Origin: Kribbella italica
GTDB taxonomy: Bacteria > Actinomycetota > Actinomycetes > Propionibacteriales > Kribbellaceae
Assembly (NCBI RefSeq): GCF_014205135.1
Contig: NZ_JACHMY010000001.1
Location: forward strand, 1,674,001-1,738,000
DNA: 64,000 bases
Direction of reading: 5' to 3'
Positions within the stretch are counted from its first letter, which is position 1; every line of letters starts with the position of its first letter. Positions 7,976 through 17,739 of the stretch are shown piece by piece. Both the position numbers and the translations under genes were made by a program. The notes beneath the pieces were generated by a model. It saw only the letters and a list, made by a program, of their open reading frames with translations, did not search any database and was not told the origin of the DNA.

Positions 7976-9414
7976 GCGCTGACCCCCTCGACGTCGAGCT
8001 GCTGGGCCTGTTGGGCATGGAAGCGGAGGAGCGACTGGCCGAGCATCGCGGACCGGTACGACGCGCTGGCGCGGTGGTCGTCCATCGGGGTGCCCTCGGT
8101 CGCCATCACCGCCGCCGCCTCGCGAACCGTGCGCTCGGTCCACGGGCGGCCGATGAGTACTTGCTCGGTCGCGCCGGCGCGGATCGGGGTGGCAGCGACG
8201 CCGCCGAGTCCGATGCGGGCCCGCTGGACGACTCCGTCGACGACGTCGAGGGCGTAGCCGACGGCCACGCTGGAGATGTCGTCGAAGCGGCGCTTGGCGA
8301 TCTTGTGGAACGCGGTCAGCGGCGCGAGCGGTCGTGGGACGAGGATGGTGCGGATCAGCTCGTCGGGAGTCTTGAGTGTTTGCCGGTAGCCCGTGAAGTA
8401 GTCGGACAAGGCAACTGTCCGCTCGCCTCGGCGCGACGCCAGGACGAGCTGGGCGTCGAGGGCGAGCAGCGCCGGCGGGGTGTCGCCGATCGGTGAACCG
8501 GTCCCGAGGTTGCCGCCGATCGTCGCGCCGTTGCGAATCAGCCGCGAGGCGAACTGCGGGAACAGCTGCTCGAGCAGCGGCACCCGTCCGGCGAGCATCC
8601 GCTCGATCTCGGTCAGCGTGAGCGCGGCGCCGATCCGGATCTGGTCGTCCTCAACGGAGAACTCCCGGAGCTCGCTCAGCCGATCGACGGCAACCACCAG
8701 GGGAGACCGCACCCCGCGCAGGTTGACCTCGACCCCCGCATCCGTCGAGCCGGCCACCACCTTGGCTTCGGGGCTCTCGGCAAGAATGTCCAGCACGTCT
8801 CTCAACCGCTCCGGCCGAACGAACTCGGCCCCACCCGACACCAACCGAGTCACCGCCGCCGGGGGAGGAGGAGTCGCTCGACGCGCCGCAAGTGTGTCGT
8901 CGATCTCCGGGTCGCCCAGCGCGTACGCCGCGTCGCGGATAGGACGGTAGCCAGTACAACGACACAGGTTGCCGCTCAACGCGTGCAGATCGAAACCGTT
9001 GGCGCCGTGCTCACCGTCTCCTGTGCACGCCGTACGGGTTGGTCGGTAGTACTCGGCGGCCATGCTGCAGACGAAGCCTGGGGTGCAGAAGCCGCACTGG
9101 GATCCGCCGCGGACTGCCATTTCCTGCTGGACGGGGTGGAGCGAAGAACTGGTGCCCAGGCCTTCCGAGGTGACGACCTCCTGGCCGTCCAGTGCGGCGA
9201 CCGGGACGAGGCAGGCGTTGATCGCGGTCCACTCGGTCGGGCTGTCGATACCGGGCCGGGCGACCAGGACCGAGCACGCACCGCACTCGCCTTCGGCGCA
9301 GCCTTCCTTCGCGCCGGTCAGCCCGCGGTCGCGGAGCCAGTCCAGCGTGGTGGTGTGGACCCCGGCGCCGTCCAGTGAGACGTCGGCGCCGTTGACCTTG
9401 ATCTTCGGGCTCAT
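7972..9414 (-). CDS. xdhA: Xanthine dehydrogenase FeS/FAD subunit
   Basis: The 480-residue small subunit carries two [2Fe-2S] clusters and FAD and passes electrons from the Mo site to NAD. Cys39, Cys44, Cys47 and Cys68 form the plant-ferredoxin-type cluster; Cys107, Cys110, Cys151 and Cys153 form the second. The FAD domain follows with VVAGSTDAGVE and IRNGATIGGNLGTGSPIGD. The two-subunit layout (FeS+FAD, then Mo) matches the XdhA/XdhB type. The start overlaps the permease stop by 4 nt. Confidence 0.95.
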   Translation of the reverse strand: MSPKIKVNGADVSLDGAGVHTTTLDWLRDRGLTGAKEGCAEGECGACSVLVARPGIDSPTEWTAINACLVPVAALDGQEVVTSEGLGTSSSLHPVQQEMAVRGGSQCGFCTPGFVCSMAAEYYRPTRTACTGDGEHGANGFDLHALSGNLCRCTGYRPIRDAAYALGDPEIDDTLAARRATPPPPAAVTRLVSGGAEFVRPERLRDVLDILAESPEAKVVAGSTDAGVEVNLRGVRSPLVVAVDRLSELREFSVEDDQIRIGAALTLTEIERMLAGRVPLLEQLFPQFASRLIRNGATIGGNLGTGSPIGDTPPALLALDAQLVLASRRGERTVALSDYFTGYRQTLKTPDELIRTILVPRPLAPLTAFHKIAKRRFDDISSVAVGYALDVVDGVVQRARIGLGGVAATPIRAGATEQVLIGRPWTERTVREAAAVMATEGTPMDDHRASASYRSAMLGQSLLRFHAQQAQQLDVEGVSA

Positions 9415-11339
9415 CGGTTGCTGCTCCAGCGGGTCCTTGCACTGTGGATGGGATTGGCGTCGGACAGGAAGTCGTCGAAGCGGTAGCCGGCGATCTTCGC
9501 GATCTCCAGCAGCGCGGCGGCGTGCTCCTGGTTCTCGCAGTTGCCGAGCCGTTCGCGGCCCTGCTCGACGATCCGGGCGAACGAGTCCGCGTCGCGGACC
9601 GAGATCACCAGCGGGAAGCCGAAGCGCTCGCGGTACTGCTCGGTGATCGCGGCCAGCTCGTCGCGCTCGGGCTCGGCCAGGAAGGTGAGCCCGCGGGTGG
9701 CCTGGTCCCGCAGCGACGCCTCACCGCTCAGCCCGTCCGCGACGAGCTGCGACCCGAGCTGCGGGTACGCCTCGATCAGCTCACGCTGCTCCTCGACCGA
9801 CCCGGAGAACAACGCCTCCTGGAACGACCGCCGTAGCGCGTGCGTGTCGGTGAACGGCCGCATCTCCCAGGCCCGCTCGACCATCCAGCGCGGCCCCTGG
9901 AACAGCCCGGCGAACGTCTCGACGAACTCCGCCCGCGTCATCTTGTTCACCTGGTCCAGCCGTACGGCGCTCGCCCCCGGCTGACCGGCGACGGCCGGGC
10001 CGAAGTCCTTGCCGACGTGGTGGAAGAGCAGGTTCAGCAGGATCGCGGTCAGGCTGCCGAGCGTGATGCCGCTGCCGAAGATGATCTCGGCCCAGTCCGG
10101 CACCGCCTGGGCGACTTGCGGCTGCGCGGTCACGTACATGGCCAGCCCGACGCTGGTCGCGACGATCACCACGTTGCGGTGGTCGTGGAAGTCGACCTTG
10201 GTCAGCGTCTGGAAGCCGACGACGGCGACGGTGGCGAACATCGCCAGCGCGGCACCGCCGAGCACCGGGTGCGGGATGCCGGCCACGATCGCGCCGGCCT
10301 TCGGCAGCAGTCCGAGGATGATCATGATCACGCCGGCCGCGGCGACCACCCAGCGGCTCTTCACCCGGGTCAGCCGGACCAGCCCGACGTTCTCGGCGAA
10401 GCAGGTGTACGGGAACGAGTTGAAGACGCCGCCGATCGTGGTGGCCAGACCGTCGGCCCGCAGCGCCCGGGCGATGTCCTCGCGGCCGATCCGCTTCTCG
10501 ACGATCTCACCGGTCGCGAAGACGTCACCAGTCGTCTCCACCGCGGTGATGAGCATGACGACGACCATCGAGATGATCGCGGCGATCGAGAACTGCGGCC
10601 AGCCGAAGTAGAAGGGGGTGGTGACGCCGACCCAGCCGGAGTCCGCGACGGCGCCGAAGTGGGCGTCCCCGAGCGCCCAGGCGACCAGCGTCCCGACCAC
10701 CAGGCCGACCAGGACGGCGACCGTTGCCATGAACCCCTTGAAGACTCGCTGGATCAGCACGATCAGTCCGAGCGTGCCCAGCGCGTACGCGAGGTTCTTG
10801 CCGCTGGTCGGGTCCGACGTCGGTCCGGCACCGCCGGTGGCGTCGCCGGCCGCGACCGGCAGCAGAGCGAGGCCGATGATGGTGATCACCGAACCGGTGA
10901 CGACCGGCGGGAAGAAGCGGATCAGCCGGCTGAAGAACGGCGCGATGAAGAACGTCGCCAGACCGGCGACCAGGACCGCGCCGTAGATGACCAGCAGTCC
11001 GTCGGTGCCGCCGCCGGCGGCCAGACCGATCGCGATCATCGGCGACACCGCGGTGAACGTCACACCCTGCAGCAGCGGCAGCCGGACACCGACCTTCCAG
11101 AACCCGACCGACTGGATGATCGAGGCGATACCGCAGGTGAACAGGTCGGCGTTGATCAGGTGCACGAGTTGCTCGGTGCTGAGGCCGATCGAGTTCGCCA
11201 GCAGGATCGGGACGATCACCGCGCCGGCGTAGAAGGCCAGGACGTGCTGGGTGCCGTAGACGGCAAGACGTCCGGGGGACATCACCTCGTCGACGGGATG
11301 ACGCGAGGTCTGGCGTCGGGGGCGCAGGGCTGCCTTCAT
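9411..11339 (-). CDS. Purine permease fused to an OHCU-decarboxylase-like domain
   Basis: A 642-residue fusion. Residues 20-445 are a nucleobase-ascorbate/NCS2 transporter with about 14 membrane segments; the NAT signature reads ENVGLVRLTRVKSR at 316-329. Residues 465-626 are an OHCU decarboxylase fold (FGFPLVISVR at 573-582). In it Tyr525 (EAYPQLG) and Asp545 stand at the places of the catalytic His and Glu, with the usual spacing of 20, so it may not decarboxylate. ATG 11339 has GGAGG with a good spacing. It is the first gene of the operon and probably imports urate or xanthine. Confidence 0.9.
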   Translation of the reverse strand: MKAALRPRRQTSRHPVDEVMSPGRLAVYGTQHVLAFYAGAVIVPILLANSIGLSTEQLVHLINADLFTCGIASIIQSVGFWKVGVRLPLLQGVTFTAVSPMIAIGLAAGGGTDGLLVIYGAVLVAGLATFFIAPFFSRLIRFFPPVVTGSVITIIGLALLPVAAGDATGGAGPTSDPTSGKNLAYALGTLGLIVLIQRVFKGFMATVAVLVGLVVGTLVAWALGDAHFGAVADSGWVGVTTPFYFGWPQFSIAAIISMVVVMLITAVETTGDVFATGEIVEKRIGREDIARALRADGLATTIGGVFNSFPYTCFAENVGLVRLTRVKSRWVVAAAGVIMIILGLLPKAGAIVAGIPHPVLGGAALAMFATVAVVGFQTLTKVDFHDHRNVVIVATSVGLAMYVTAQPQVAQAVPDWAEIIFGSGITLGSLTAILLNLLFHHVGKDFGPAVAGQPGASAVRLDQVNKMTRAEFVETFAGLFQGPRWMVERAWEMRPFTDTHALRRSFQEALFSGSVEEQRELIEAYPQLGSQLVADGLSGEASLRDQATRGLTFLAEPERDELAAITEQYRERFGFPLVISVRDADSFARIVEQGRERLGNCENQEHAAALLEIAKIAGYRFDDFLSDANPIHSARTRWSSNR

Positions 11340-11483
11340 CGAACACCCTCCAAGGGGTCGGCGGCGGGATTGTGACCTGCACGACAGCTTGCGTTCACCC
11401 TGTGGTCGCGGGCTATCGACGAACCTCCGAAGATCGGCCACCGCGGCAGGGCCGGTTCTGTGCGATCACCCAAAGGGCGGGGT
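11340..11483 (-). promoter_or_regulatory. Likely promoter region of the purine operon
   Basis: This 144-bp gap after pucR is the only sizeable non-coding space upstream of the nine-gene operon on its strand. I found only weak promoter matches: a CACAAT hexamer about 17 bases after TGAACG. A PucR site is expected here from gene order, but no clear repeat stands out. Confidence 0.35.
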
Positions 11484-13040
11484 TCAGAGCGACTTGAGCG
11501 CCAGGAACACGTCGATCTTGTCCTCGAGCCGGGACAGATCGCGACCGGTCAGTTGCTCAACGCGTTCGATCCGGTACCGGACCGTGTTGACGTGCAGGTG
11601 CATCGCCTCGGCGGTCCGGGACCACGAGCCCGAGCAGGCGAGGAACTCGCGCAGCGTGGCGAGCAGCTCGCCGCCGGTCTTGCGGTCGTGGTCGAGCACG
11701 GGGCCGAGCACGCGGTGCGTGTACGTACGCCGTACGTCGTCAGGCACTGTGGCGAGCAGGAGCACGTGGGAGGCGACCTGGTCCGAGGTCACCACCGACA
11801 CCGGGGTCGTGCCGGCTCTCGCGACCCGGTGGGCGAAACGGGCTTCCTCCAGGGCGCCGGCCAGGGCGTCGACGGAGGTTTCGCCACTGATGCCGACGGC
11901 AATCCTCGACCGGCCCAGGCCGGGGGCGAGCCGGCCGAACGCGCGACGCAGCAACTCCGGCAAGTCAGGTGCCCAAGGCAACAAACCGATGAGGAGCCCG
12001 TCGCGACCCGGCGCAACTGTCGCAGGACCGATCGCTCCGGCGACATCTTCGAACACAGTGACAGCCACCTCGGCCGACCCCGCGTCGCGCGGGACTTGGT
12101 CTGCGGGCTGTGGGGTGAGCAGCTCGGCTACCACAACCACCATCGGGCGGTCCGGTTGTGCGCCGGCCTGGCGGAGGCGGGTGGTGACCTCGGGCAACGG
12201 TCCGCCGGACTCGACCAGGCTCAACGCGTCGGCCATCAACGGGCGCAGCGCGAGGCGGCCTTCGTCTCGGCGTACGCGGTCGAGGGCGGCGATCGCGCAC
12301 AGCTCGTGCACGGTCTCGACCTGGTCGCGCGGCCATTGCGAGTGGTCGCCCTCGATCACGAGCAGCCAGGCGGTCAGCCGGTTGCCGAGGCCCGACCCGA
12401 CCGGGAACACGCTGTACGCCGCGTCGCCGGCGTCCGCGACGGCCGGCGTCCGGTCGGCGGTGAGGAAGCGACGGGTGACCGCGTCGAGCGTCAGGTCGTC
12501 GAGCGGCTCCGGACCCGGTACGACGTGCCGCCCGGTCGGCGTGATCACCCGGCACGTGTGCCCGATGTCGTCGGAGATCTGGGCGGCGAGTTCGTCGAGG
12601 CTGCGCCCGGACGCGATCGCCGACAGCAGTTGGCGCTGACGGACCAGGCTCGCGGACAGTCGTGCTCCGCTGTCGGTCGCGGCGGCGACGTACTCGGTGA
12701 CGTCCGCGAAGGCGACCTCGGTCGGCACTTCGACCAGCGTCAGCTGGTGGCGACGGCAGGCCTCGACCAGGTCCTCGGGGATCGTGCCGAACAGCGCCTT
12801 GCCGGCCAGAATCGTGGTCGCGCCCCGGCCGGCCACCGAGGCGACGAAGGTCTCGCTGTCGGTGGGACCGCGACGCCAGACCAGACCCGTCAGGACCAGT
12901 TCGCCGCCGCTGAGGTAGTTGCCGGGCTCGAGCAGGTCGGTGGTGACGAGCCGGCCGATCGGGCGGTCGGCAGCGTCCTGCGCCTGGTGCAGCAGACGCA
13001 GGCCGAGCCCCGGCGCGTCGAACAGTTCGGACAGCAGCAT
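11484..13040 (-). CDS. pucR: PucR-family purine catabolism regulator
   Basis: A 518-residue transcription factor with the PucR layout: N-terminal purine-sensing PucR domain (to about residue 120, with ELVLTGL and EVPTEVAFADV), a central GGDEF-like region, and a C-terminal HTH_30 helix-turn-helix (SWSRTAEAMHLHVNTVRYRIERVE near 470-495). ATG 13040 has GGGAGG seven bases upstream. It lies between the urate-forming operon and the divergent glyoxylate operon and should control one or both. A TAGGTT -10 candidate lies at 13067-13072. Confidence 0.92.
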   Translation of the reverse strand: MLLSELFDAPGLGLRLLHQAQDAADRPIGRLVTTDLLEPGNYLSGGELVLTGLVWRRGPTDSETFVASVAGRGATTILAGKALFGTIPEDLVEACRRHQLTLVEVPTEVAFADVTEYVAAATDSGARLSASLVRQRQLLSAIASGRSLDELAAQISDDIGHTCRVITPTGRHVVPGPEPLDDLTLDAVTRRFLTADRTPAVADAGDAAYSVFPVGSGLGNRLTAWLLVIEGDHSQWPRDQVETVHELCAIAALDRVRRDEGRLALRPLMADALSLVESGGPLPEVTTRLRQAGAQPDRPMVVVVAELLTPQPADQVPRDAGSAEVAVTVFEDVAGAIGPATVAPGRDGLLIGLLPWAPDLPELLRRAFGRLAPGLGRSRIAVGISGETSVDALAGALEEARFAHRVARAGTTPVSVVTSDQVASHVLLLATVPDDVRRTYTHRVLGPVLDHDRKTGGELLATLREFLACSGSWSRTAEAMHLHVNTVRYRIERVEQLTGRDLSRLEDKIDVFLALKSL

Positions 13041-13118
13041 GTGATCACCTCCCGCCCCTTTGGAGAAACCTACAGCGCTCGGGGCGCTTGACGCTGCGGG
13101 TGACGGCAACTTATCGTC

Positions 13119-13155
13119 CTTTCGCAGAACAGAAACTATATTCCACAATGCGGAA
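13119..13155 (+). promoter_or_regulatory. hyi promoter with overlapping palindromic operators
   Basis: A -10 box TATATT is at 13137-13142, 24 bases before the hyi ATG. Overlapping and following it is TTCCACAATGCGGAA (13141-13155), a 15-bp palindrome matching TTCCnCAnTGnGGAA. A second, looser one, TTTC-N8-GAAA, lies at 13120-13135. The position over the -10 and start site suggests repression. The style resembles IclR-type allantoin/glyoxylate operators, but the binding protein is not identified. Confidence 0.6.
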
Positions 13156-13166
13156 GATGAGGGCTG

Positions 13167-13961
13167 ATGATGCTGCGCTACACGGTGAACTGCTCGATCC
13201 TGTTCACCGAGCTCCCGCTGCTCGAACGGCCGGCCGCGGTGCGGCGGGCCGGGTTCGACGCGGTGGAGTTCTGGTGGCCGTTCGCCGAGGCCGTGCCGGC
13301 CGACGCCGAGATCGACGCGTTCGTGCGGGCGATCGACGACGCCGGGGTCCAGCTGACCGGGCTCAACTTCTTCGCCGGCGACATGCCGGGCGGCGACCGC
13401 GGCCTGGTGTCGTGGCCGAAGCGGTCGGGGGAGTTCCGGGACAACCTCGACGTCACGGTCGGCATCGGTGAGCGGCTCGGCTGCGGGGCGTTCAACGCGC
13501 TGTACGGGAACCGGGTCGACTCGGCTCAGCCCGCCGAGCAGGACGAGGTAGCGGTCGAGAACCTCGGGCTCGCGGCCCAGGCGGCTGGGCGCATCGGCAG
13601 CGTCGTACTGGTCGAGCCGGTGAGTGGCGCCGAGCGGTATCCGCTGCTCACCGCAGCCGATGCGCTGGCCGTGATCGACCGCGTGCAAGCGGCGTACGAC
13701 GTACCGAACGTCGGGCTGCTGGCGGATCTGTACCACCTCGCGGTCAACGGCGACGACGTCGACCGAGTGATTGCCCAGCACATCGATCGGATCGCGCACG
13801 TGCAGATCGCCGACGCCCCGGGCCGTCACGAGCCGGGCACCGGGACGCTCCCGTTGCAGGCCCAGCTGAGCGCGCTCGAAGCCGGCGGTTACACCGGCTT
13901 CATCGGGCTGGAGTACAAGCCCTCCACCACTTCCGTTGACAGCTTCGACTGGAGAATCTGA
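13167..13961 (+). CDS. hyi: Hydroxypyruvate isomerase
   Basis: A 264-residue TIM-barrel isomerase (AP endonuclease 2/xylose-isomerase-like superfamily) interconverting hydroxypyruvate and tartronate semialdehyde. It shows RYTVNCSILF at the start, EFWWPF near 32, GNRV with the substrate loop near 113, and the metal ligands in VLVEPVS, LLADLYH and GLEYKP. First gene of the plus-strand run; two adjacent ATGs (13167, 13170) are possible starts. Its stop shares one base with the next start. Confidence 0.92.
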   Translation: MMLRYTVNCSILFTELPLLERPAAVRRAGFDAVEFWWPFAEAVPADAEIDAFVRAIDDAGVQLTGLNFFAGDMPGGDRGLVSWPKRSGEFRDNLDVTVGIGERLGCGAFNALYGNRVDSAQPAEQDEVAVENLGLAAQAAGRIGSVVLVEPVSGAERYPLLTAADALAVIDRVQAAYDVPNVGLLADLYHLAVNGDDVDRVIAQHIDRIAHVQIADAPGRHEPGTGTLPLQAQLSALEAGGYTGFIGLEYKPSTTSVDSFDWRI

Positions 13962-14845
13962 TGACGAACATTGCCTTCATCGGCCTCGGCATTATGGGCA
14001 GCCCGATGGCCGTACACCTCGCGAACGCCGGGCACCGGGTCGCCGGTTACAACCTCGACATGGACCGCGCGAAGCCGCTGGTCGAGGCCGGCGGACTCGC
14101 GGCCGGCTCGATCGCGGACGCGGTCAAGGACGCGGACGTGGTGTGCGTGATGGTGCCCGACTCGCCCGACGTCGAGCTGGTGCTGGCCGGCCCGGACGGG
14201 GTCTTTCAGAACGCGCCGACCGGTGCCCTGGTCATCGACTTCTCCAGCATCCGGCCCGACGTCACGATCGAGCTCGCGGCGCAGGCCCGGGCGAACGGCT
14301 TTCGGTTGCTCGACGCACCGGTGTCCGGTGGTCAGGCCGGTGCGGAGAACGCCGCGCTGTCGATCATGGTCGGCGGTGAGGCGGAGGACTTCCAGACCGC
14401 CAAGCCGCTGTTCGACCGGGTCGGCAAGACGATCGTCCACGTCGGCGGGAACGGCGCGGGTCAGACCGTGAAGGCCGCCAACCAGCTGATCGTTGCCGCC
14501 AACATCCAGGCGTTGTCGGAGGCGGTGATCTTCCTCGAGGCGTACGGCGTCGACACCAAGGCCGCGCTCGAGGTGCTGGGCGGAGGGCTGGCCGGTTCGG
14601 CGGTGCTGAACCAGAAGAAGGAGAACATGCTCTCGCGCTCCTTCGCGCCGGGCTTCCGGATCGACCTGCACCACAAGGACATGGGCATCGTCACCGCGGC
14701 TGCCCGGGAAGCGGGCGTCGTCGTACCGCTGGGTGCGCTGGTTGCTCAGCTCGTCGCGTCGGCCCGCGCCAACGGCGACGGTGGGCTCGACCACTCCGCA
14801 CTGCTGCGCGGGGTCGAGCGGCTGTCCGGCAAGGAGATCGGCTGA
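13961..14845 (+). CDS. glxR: 2-Hydroxy-3-oxopropionate (tartronate semialdehyde) reductase
   Basis: A 294-residue beta-hydroxyacid dehydrogenase reducing tartronate semialdehyde to D-glycerate. The Rossmann [10 protein letters not shown] is at 8-17, [12 protein letters not shown] near 120 binds substrate, and the catalytic Lys is in [10 protein letters not shown] near 170. Sits between hyi and gcl with one-base overlaps on both sides (TGATG), so it is translationally coupled. Related 3-hydroxyisobutyrate dehydrogenases are excluded mainly by context. Confidence 0.92.
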   Translation: MTNIAFIGLGIMGSPMAVHLANAGHRVAGYNLDMDRAKPLVEAGGLAAGSIADAVKDADVVCVMVPDSPDVELVLAGPDGVFQNAPTGALVIDFSSIRPDVTIELAAQARANGFRLLDAPVSGGQAGAENAALSIMVGGEAEDFQTAKPLFDRVGKTIVHVGGNGAGQTVKAANQLIVAANIQALSEAVIFLEAYGVDTKAALEVLGGGLAGSAVLNQKKENMLSRSFAPGFRIDLHHKDMGIVTAAAREAGVVVPLGALVAQLVASARANGDGGLDHSALLRGVERLSGKEIG

Positions 14846-16620
14846 TGGCCAGGATGCGCGCGGTCGACGCCGCGGTCCTGATCCTGGAGAAGGAGGGATC
14901 GACGCAGGCGTTCGGGCTGCCGGGTGCCGCGATCAACCCGTTCTACAGCGCGATGCGCACGCACGGCGGGATCAAGCAAGTGCTGGCCCGCCACGTCGAG
15001 GCCGCCTCGCACATGGCCGAGGGCTACACCCGGGCCGCCGCGGGCAACATCGGTCTCTGCATCGGTACGTCGGGACCGGCCGGCACCGACATGATCACCG
15101 GGCTGTACTCCGCGTCGGCCGACTCGATCCCGATCCTGTGCATCACCGGGCAGGCGCCGGTGGCCAAGCTGCACAAGGAGGACTTCCAGGCCGTCGACAT
15201 CGCGGCGATCGCCAAGCCGGTGGCCAAGTGGGCTGTGACGGTGATGGAGGCCGCGCAGGTGCCGGGGACGTTCCAGAAGGCGTTCTGGCTGATGCGCGAG
15301 GGACGGCCGGGACCGGTGCTGGTCGACCTGCCGGTGGACGTTCAGCTGGCCGAGATCGACTTCGACATCGACACGTACGAGCCGTTGCCGGTGACCCGGC
15401 CTGCTGCTTCGCGGGCGCAGGCCGAGAAGGCGCTGGAGATGCTGAACGCCTCCGAGCGGCCGCTGATCGTGTCGGGTGGTGGGGTGATCAACGCGGATGC
15501 GTCCTCGTTGCTCGTCGAGTTCGCGGAGTTGGTGGGTGTTCCCGTCGTACCGACGTTGATGGGGTGGGGGACGATCCCGGACGACCATCCGCTGGCCGCC
15601 GGGATGGTCGGGCTGCAGACGTCGCACCGGTACGGGAACGCGACGATGCTGGCCTCGGACTTCGTGCTGGGGATCGGCAACCGGTGGGCGAACCGGCACA
15701 CGGGCTCGCTGCCGACGTACACGTCGGGGCGGAAGTTCGTGCATGTGGACATCGAGCCGACGCAGATCGGGCGGGTGCTGGCGCCGGACTACTCGATCGT
15801 GTCGGACGCTGGGGCTGCCTTGGCGGTGTTCGTGGAGGTGGCTCGGGAGTGGGCTGCTGATGGGCGGTTGGTGGATCGGTCTTCCTGGGTTGCGGAGTGC
15901 CGTTCGCGTCGGACGTCGTTGCAGCGGAAGACGCACTTCGACAACGTGCCGATCAAGCCGCAGCGGGTGTACGAGGAGATGAACCGGGCGTTCGGGCCGG
16001 ACACTCGTTACGTTTCGACGATCGGGTTGTCGCAGATCCAGGCGGCGCAGATGTTGCACGTCTACAAGCCGCGGCACTGGATCAACGCGGGGCAGGCCGG
16101 GCCGCTGGGGTGGACCGTTCCCGCGACTTTGGGGGTCGCGGTGGCGGATCCGGAGTCGACGGTCGTCGCGCTGTCGGGGGACTACGACTTCCAGTTCCTG
16201 ATCGAGGAACTGGCCGTGGGGGCGCAGTTCCAGATTCCTTATGTCCACGTCGTGGTGAACAACTCGTACCTCGGGCTGATCCGGCAGGCGCAGCGTGGGC
16301 TGGAGATGGACTACTGCGTGCAGCTGTCCTTCGACAACATCAACAGTCCTGAGGTCGGTGGGTACGGCGTCGACCATGTGAAGGTCGCCGAGGGGCTGGG
16401 CTGCAAGGCGCTGCGGGTGACCGCGCCGGACGAGATCCTGCCGGCGCTGGAGCAGGCCAAGAAGCTGATGGTCGAGTTCCGGGTGCCGGTCGTCGTCGAG
16501 GTCATCCTGGAACGGGTGACGAACGTTGCCATGGGCACCGAGATCGACGGGGTGGTCGAGTTCGAGGAACTCGCCGAGCGCCCCGAGGACGCACCGACCG
16601 CGATCGCCGCGCTCCGCTGA
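14845..16620 (+). CDS. gcl: Glyoxylate carboligase
   Basis: A 591-residue ThDP enzyme joining two glyoxylates to tartronate semialdehyde and CO2. Val51 ([12 protein letters not shown]) replaces the Glu normally required in ThDP enzymes, which is the known hallmark of Gcl. The C-terminal ThDP/Mg motif is [15 protein letters not shown] near 450. Length matches the family. It overlaps glxR and the glycerate kinase gene by one base each. Confidence 0.96.
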   Translation: MARMRAVDAAVLILEKEGSTQAFGLPGAAINPFYSAMRTHGGIKQVLARHVEAASHMAEGYTRAAAGNIGLCIGTSGPAGTDMITGLYSASADSIPILCITGQAPVAKLHKEDFQAVDIAAIAKPVAKWAVTVMEAAQVPGTFQKAFWLMREGRPGPVLVDLPVDVQLAEIDFDIDTYEPLPVTRPAASRAQAEKALEMLNASERPLIVSGGGVINADASSLLVEFAELVGVPVVPTLMGWGTIPDDHPLAAGMVGLQTSHRYGNATMLASDFVLGIGNRWANRHTGSLPTYTSGRKFVHVDIEPTQIGRVLAPDYSIVSDAGAALAVFVEVAREWAADGRLVDRSSWVAECRSRRTSLQRKTHFDNVPIKPQRVYEEMNRAFGPDTRYVSTIGLSQIQAAQMLHVYKPRHWINAGQAGPLGWTVPATLGVAVADPESTVVALSGDYDFQFLIEELAVGAQFQIPYVHVVVNNSYLGLIRQAQRGLEMDYCVQLSFDNINSPEVGGYGVDHVKVAEGLGCKALRVTAPDEILPALEQAKKLMVEFRVPVVVEVILERVTNVAMGTEIDGVVEFEELAERPEDAPTAIAALR

Positions 16621-17717
16621 TGCGCGTACTGGTTGCCGCGGACAAGTTCAAGGGCACGCTGACCAGTGCTGAGGTCGCCGCCGCGGTCGCCGACGGCGTC
16701 CGGCGAGTTCGCCCGGACGCCGTCGTCGACACGGTCCTGATCGCCGACGGCGGCGACGGCACCCTCGCCGCCGCCGTCGCGGCGGGCTTCGAACTGATCC
16801 CGGTCACGGCCACCGGGCCGACCGGCGAGCCCGTCGCGACGGCCTTCGCCCGCCGCGATAACACGGCAGTGGTCGAGTTGGCCGATGTCTCCGGCCTCAT
16901 CCGCCTCCCCGGAGGCGACCTCGCTCCCATGACCGCCACCACCCGTGGCACCGGCGAGCTGATCGCCGCCGCGGTGGACGCCGGCTGCACCCGAGTCATC
17001 CTCGGTATCGGTGGCAGCGCCAGCACCGACGGAGGCGCCGGCCTCCTCCGCGCCTTGGGTGCCCGCTTGCTCGACGCCTCCGGAGCCGAGATCCCCGAGG
17101 GCGGAGCGGCACTCGCCCAAGTAGTCACCGTCGACCTGGAGCCGCTTCGCAAGCAGCTGGACGGTGTCGAGGTGCTGGTCGCCTGCGACGTGGACAACCC
17201 ACTGACCGGCCCGTCGGGAGCCGCCGCGGTGTACGGACCCCAGAAGGGCGCTGGGCCTGAGCAGATCGAAGTACTCGACAAAGGACTTGGACACTGGGCT
17301 GAGCTGGTTGCGCCTGATCTCCGTGACACGCCCGGTGCGGGTGCTGCTGGAGGTGTCGGGTTTGCGGCTCTTGCGGTGCTTGGGGCTGAGCTTGTGCCTG
17401 GGATTGAGCTGGTGCTCGACCTGGTCGGCTTTCGGGAGCGGCTCGACGGGGTTGATTTGGTGGTGACGGGCGAGGGCGCGCTCGACGAGCAGACGCTGCA
17501 TGGGAAGGCCGTTGCCGGCGTCGCAGCGGCGGCGAAGGCCGCGGGGGTTCCGGTGGTGGCGGTTTGTGGGATCAATCGGCTGGACGACCAGCGGCTGCGG
17601 GCGGCGGGCATCGACGCGGCGTATGCATTGACGGATCTGGAGCCCGACGTCAGCAGGTGTATCGCCGACCCCGTCCCGCTGTTGCGCGGGCTTGGGGAAC
17701 GGATCGGCCTACGATGA
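16620..17717 (+). CDS. glxK: Glycerate kinase
   Basis: A 365-residue class II-type glycerate kinase (GlxK/GarK family) phosphorylating D-glycerate. Seen: [12 protein letters not shown] at the start, ADGGDGT near 44, [20 protein letters not shown] near 125-145 and [15 protein letters not shown] near 285. It ends the glyoxylate-to-central-metabolism branch. A TACGAT box at 17710-17715, inside its end, could start an additional transcript for allantoinase. Confidence 0.93.
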   Translation: MRVLVAADKFKGTLTSAEVAAAVADGVRRVRPDAVVDTVLIADGGDGTLAAAVAAGFELIPVTATGPTGEPVATAFARRDNTAVVELADVSGLIRLPGGDLAPMTATTRGTGELIAAAVDAGCTRVILGIGGSASTDGGAGLLRALGARLLDASGAEIPEGGAALAQVVTVDLEPLRKQLDGVEVLVACDVDNPLTGPSGAAAVYGPQKGAGPEQIEVLDKGLGHWAELVAPDLRDTPGAGAAGGVGFAALAVLGAELVPGIELVLDLVGFRERLDGVDLVVTGEGALDEQTLHGKAVAGVAAAAKAAGVPVVAVCGINRLDDQRLRAAGIDAAYALTDLEPDVSRCIADPVPLLRGLGERIGLR

Positions 17718-17739
17718 GTTCGACCGAGAGGGGCGTCGC

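Noticed and set aside
9840..11375. Long plus-strand frame opposite the permease
   Set aside because: Asp/Arg/Gln-rich low-complexity translation, the mirror of a membrane-protein gene.
11340..11483. Purine riboswitch before the permease
   Set aside because: No conserved purine-aptamer loops or three-way junction could be recognised; PucR control is the simpler explanation.
14746..16377. Long minus-strand frame opposite glyoxylate carboligase
   Set aside because: His/Arg/Pro-rich translation without any family motif; the plus strand encodes a complete gcl.
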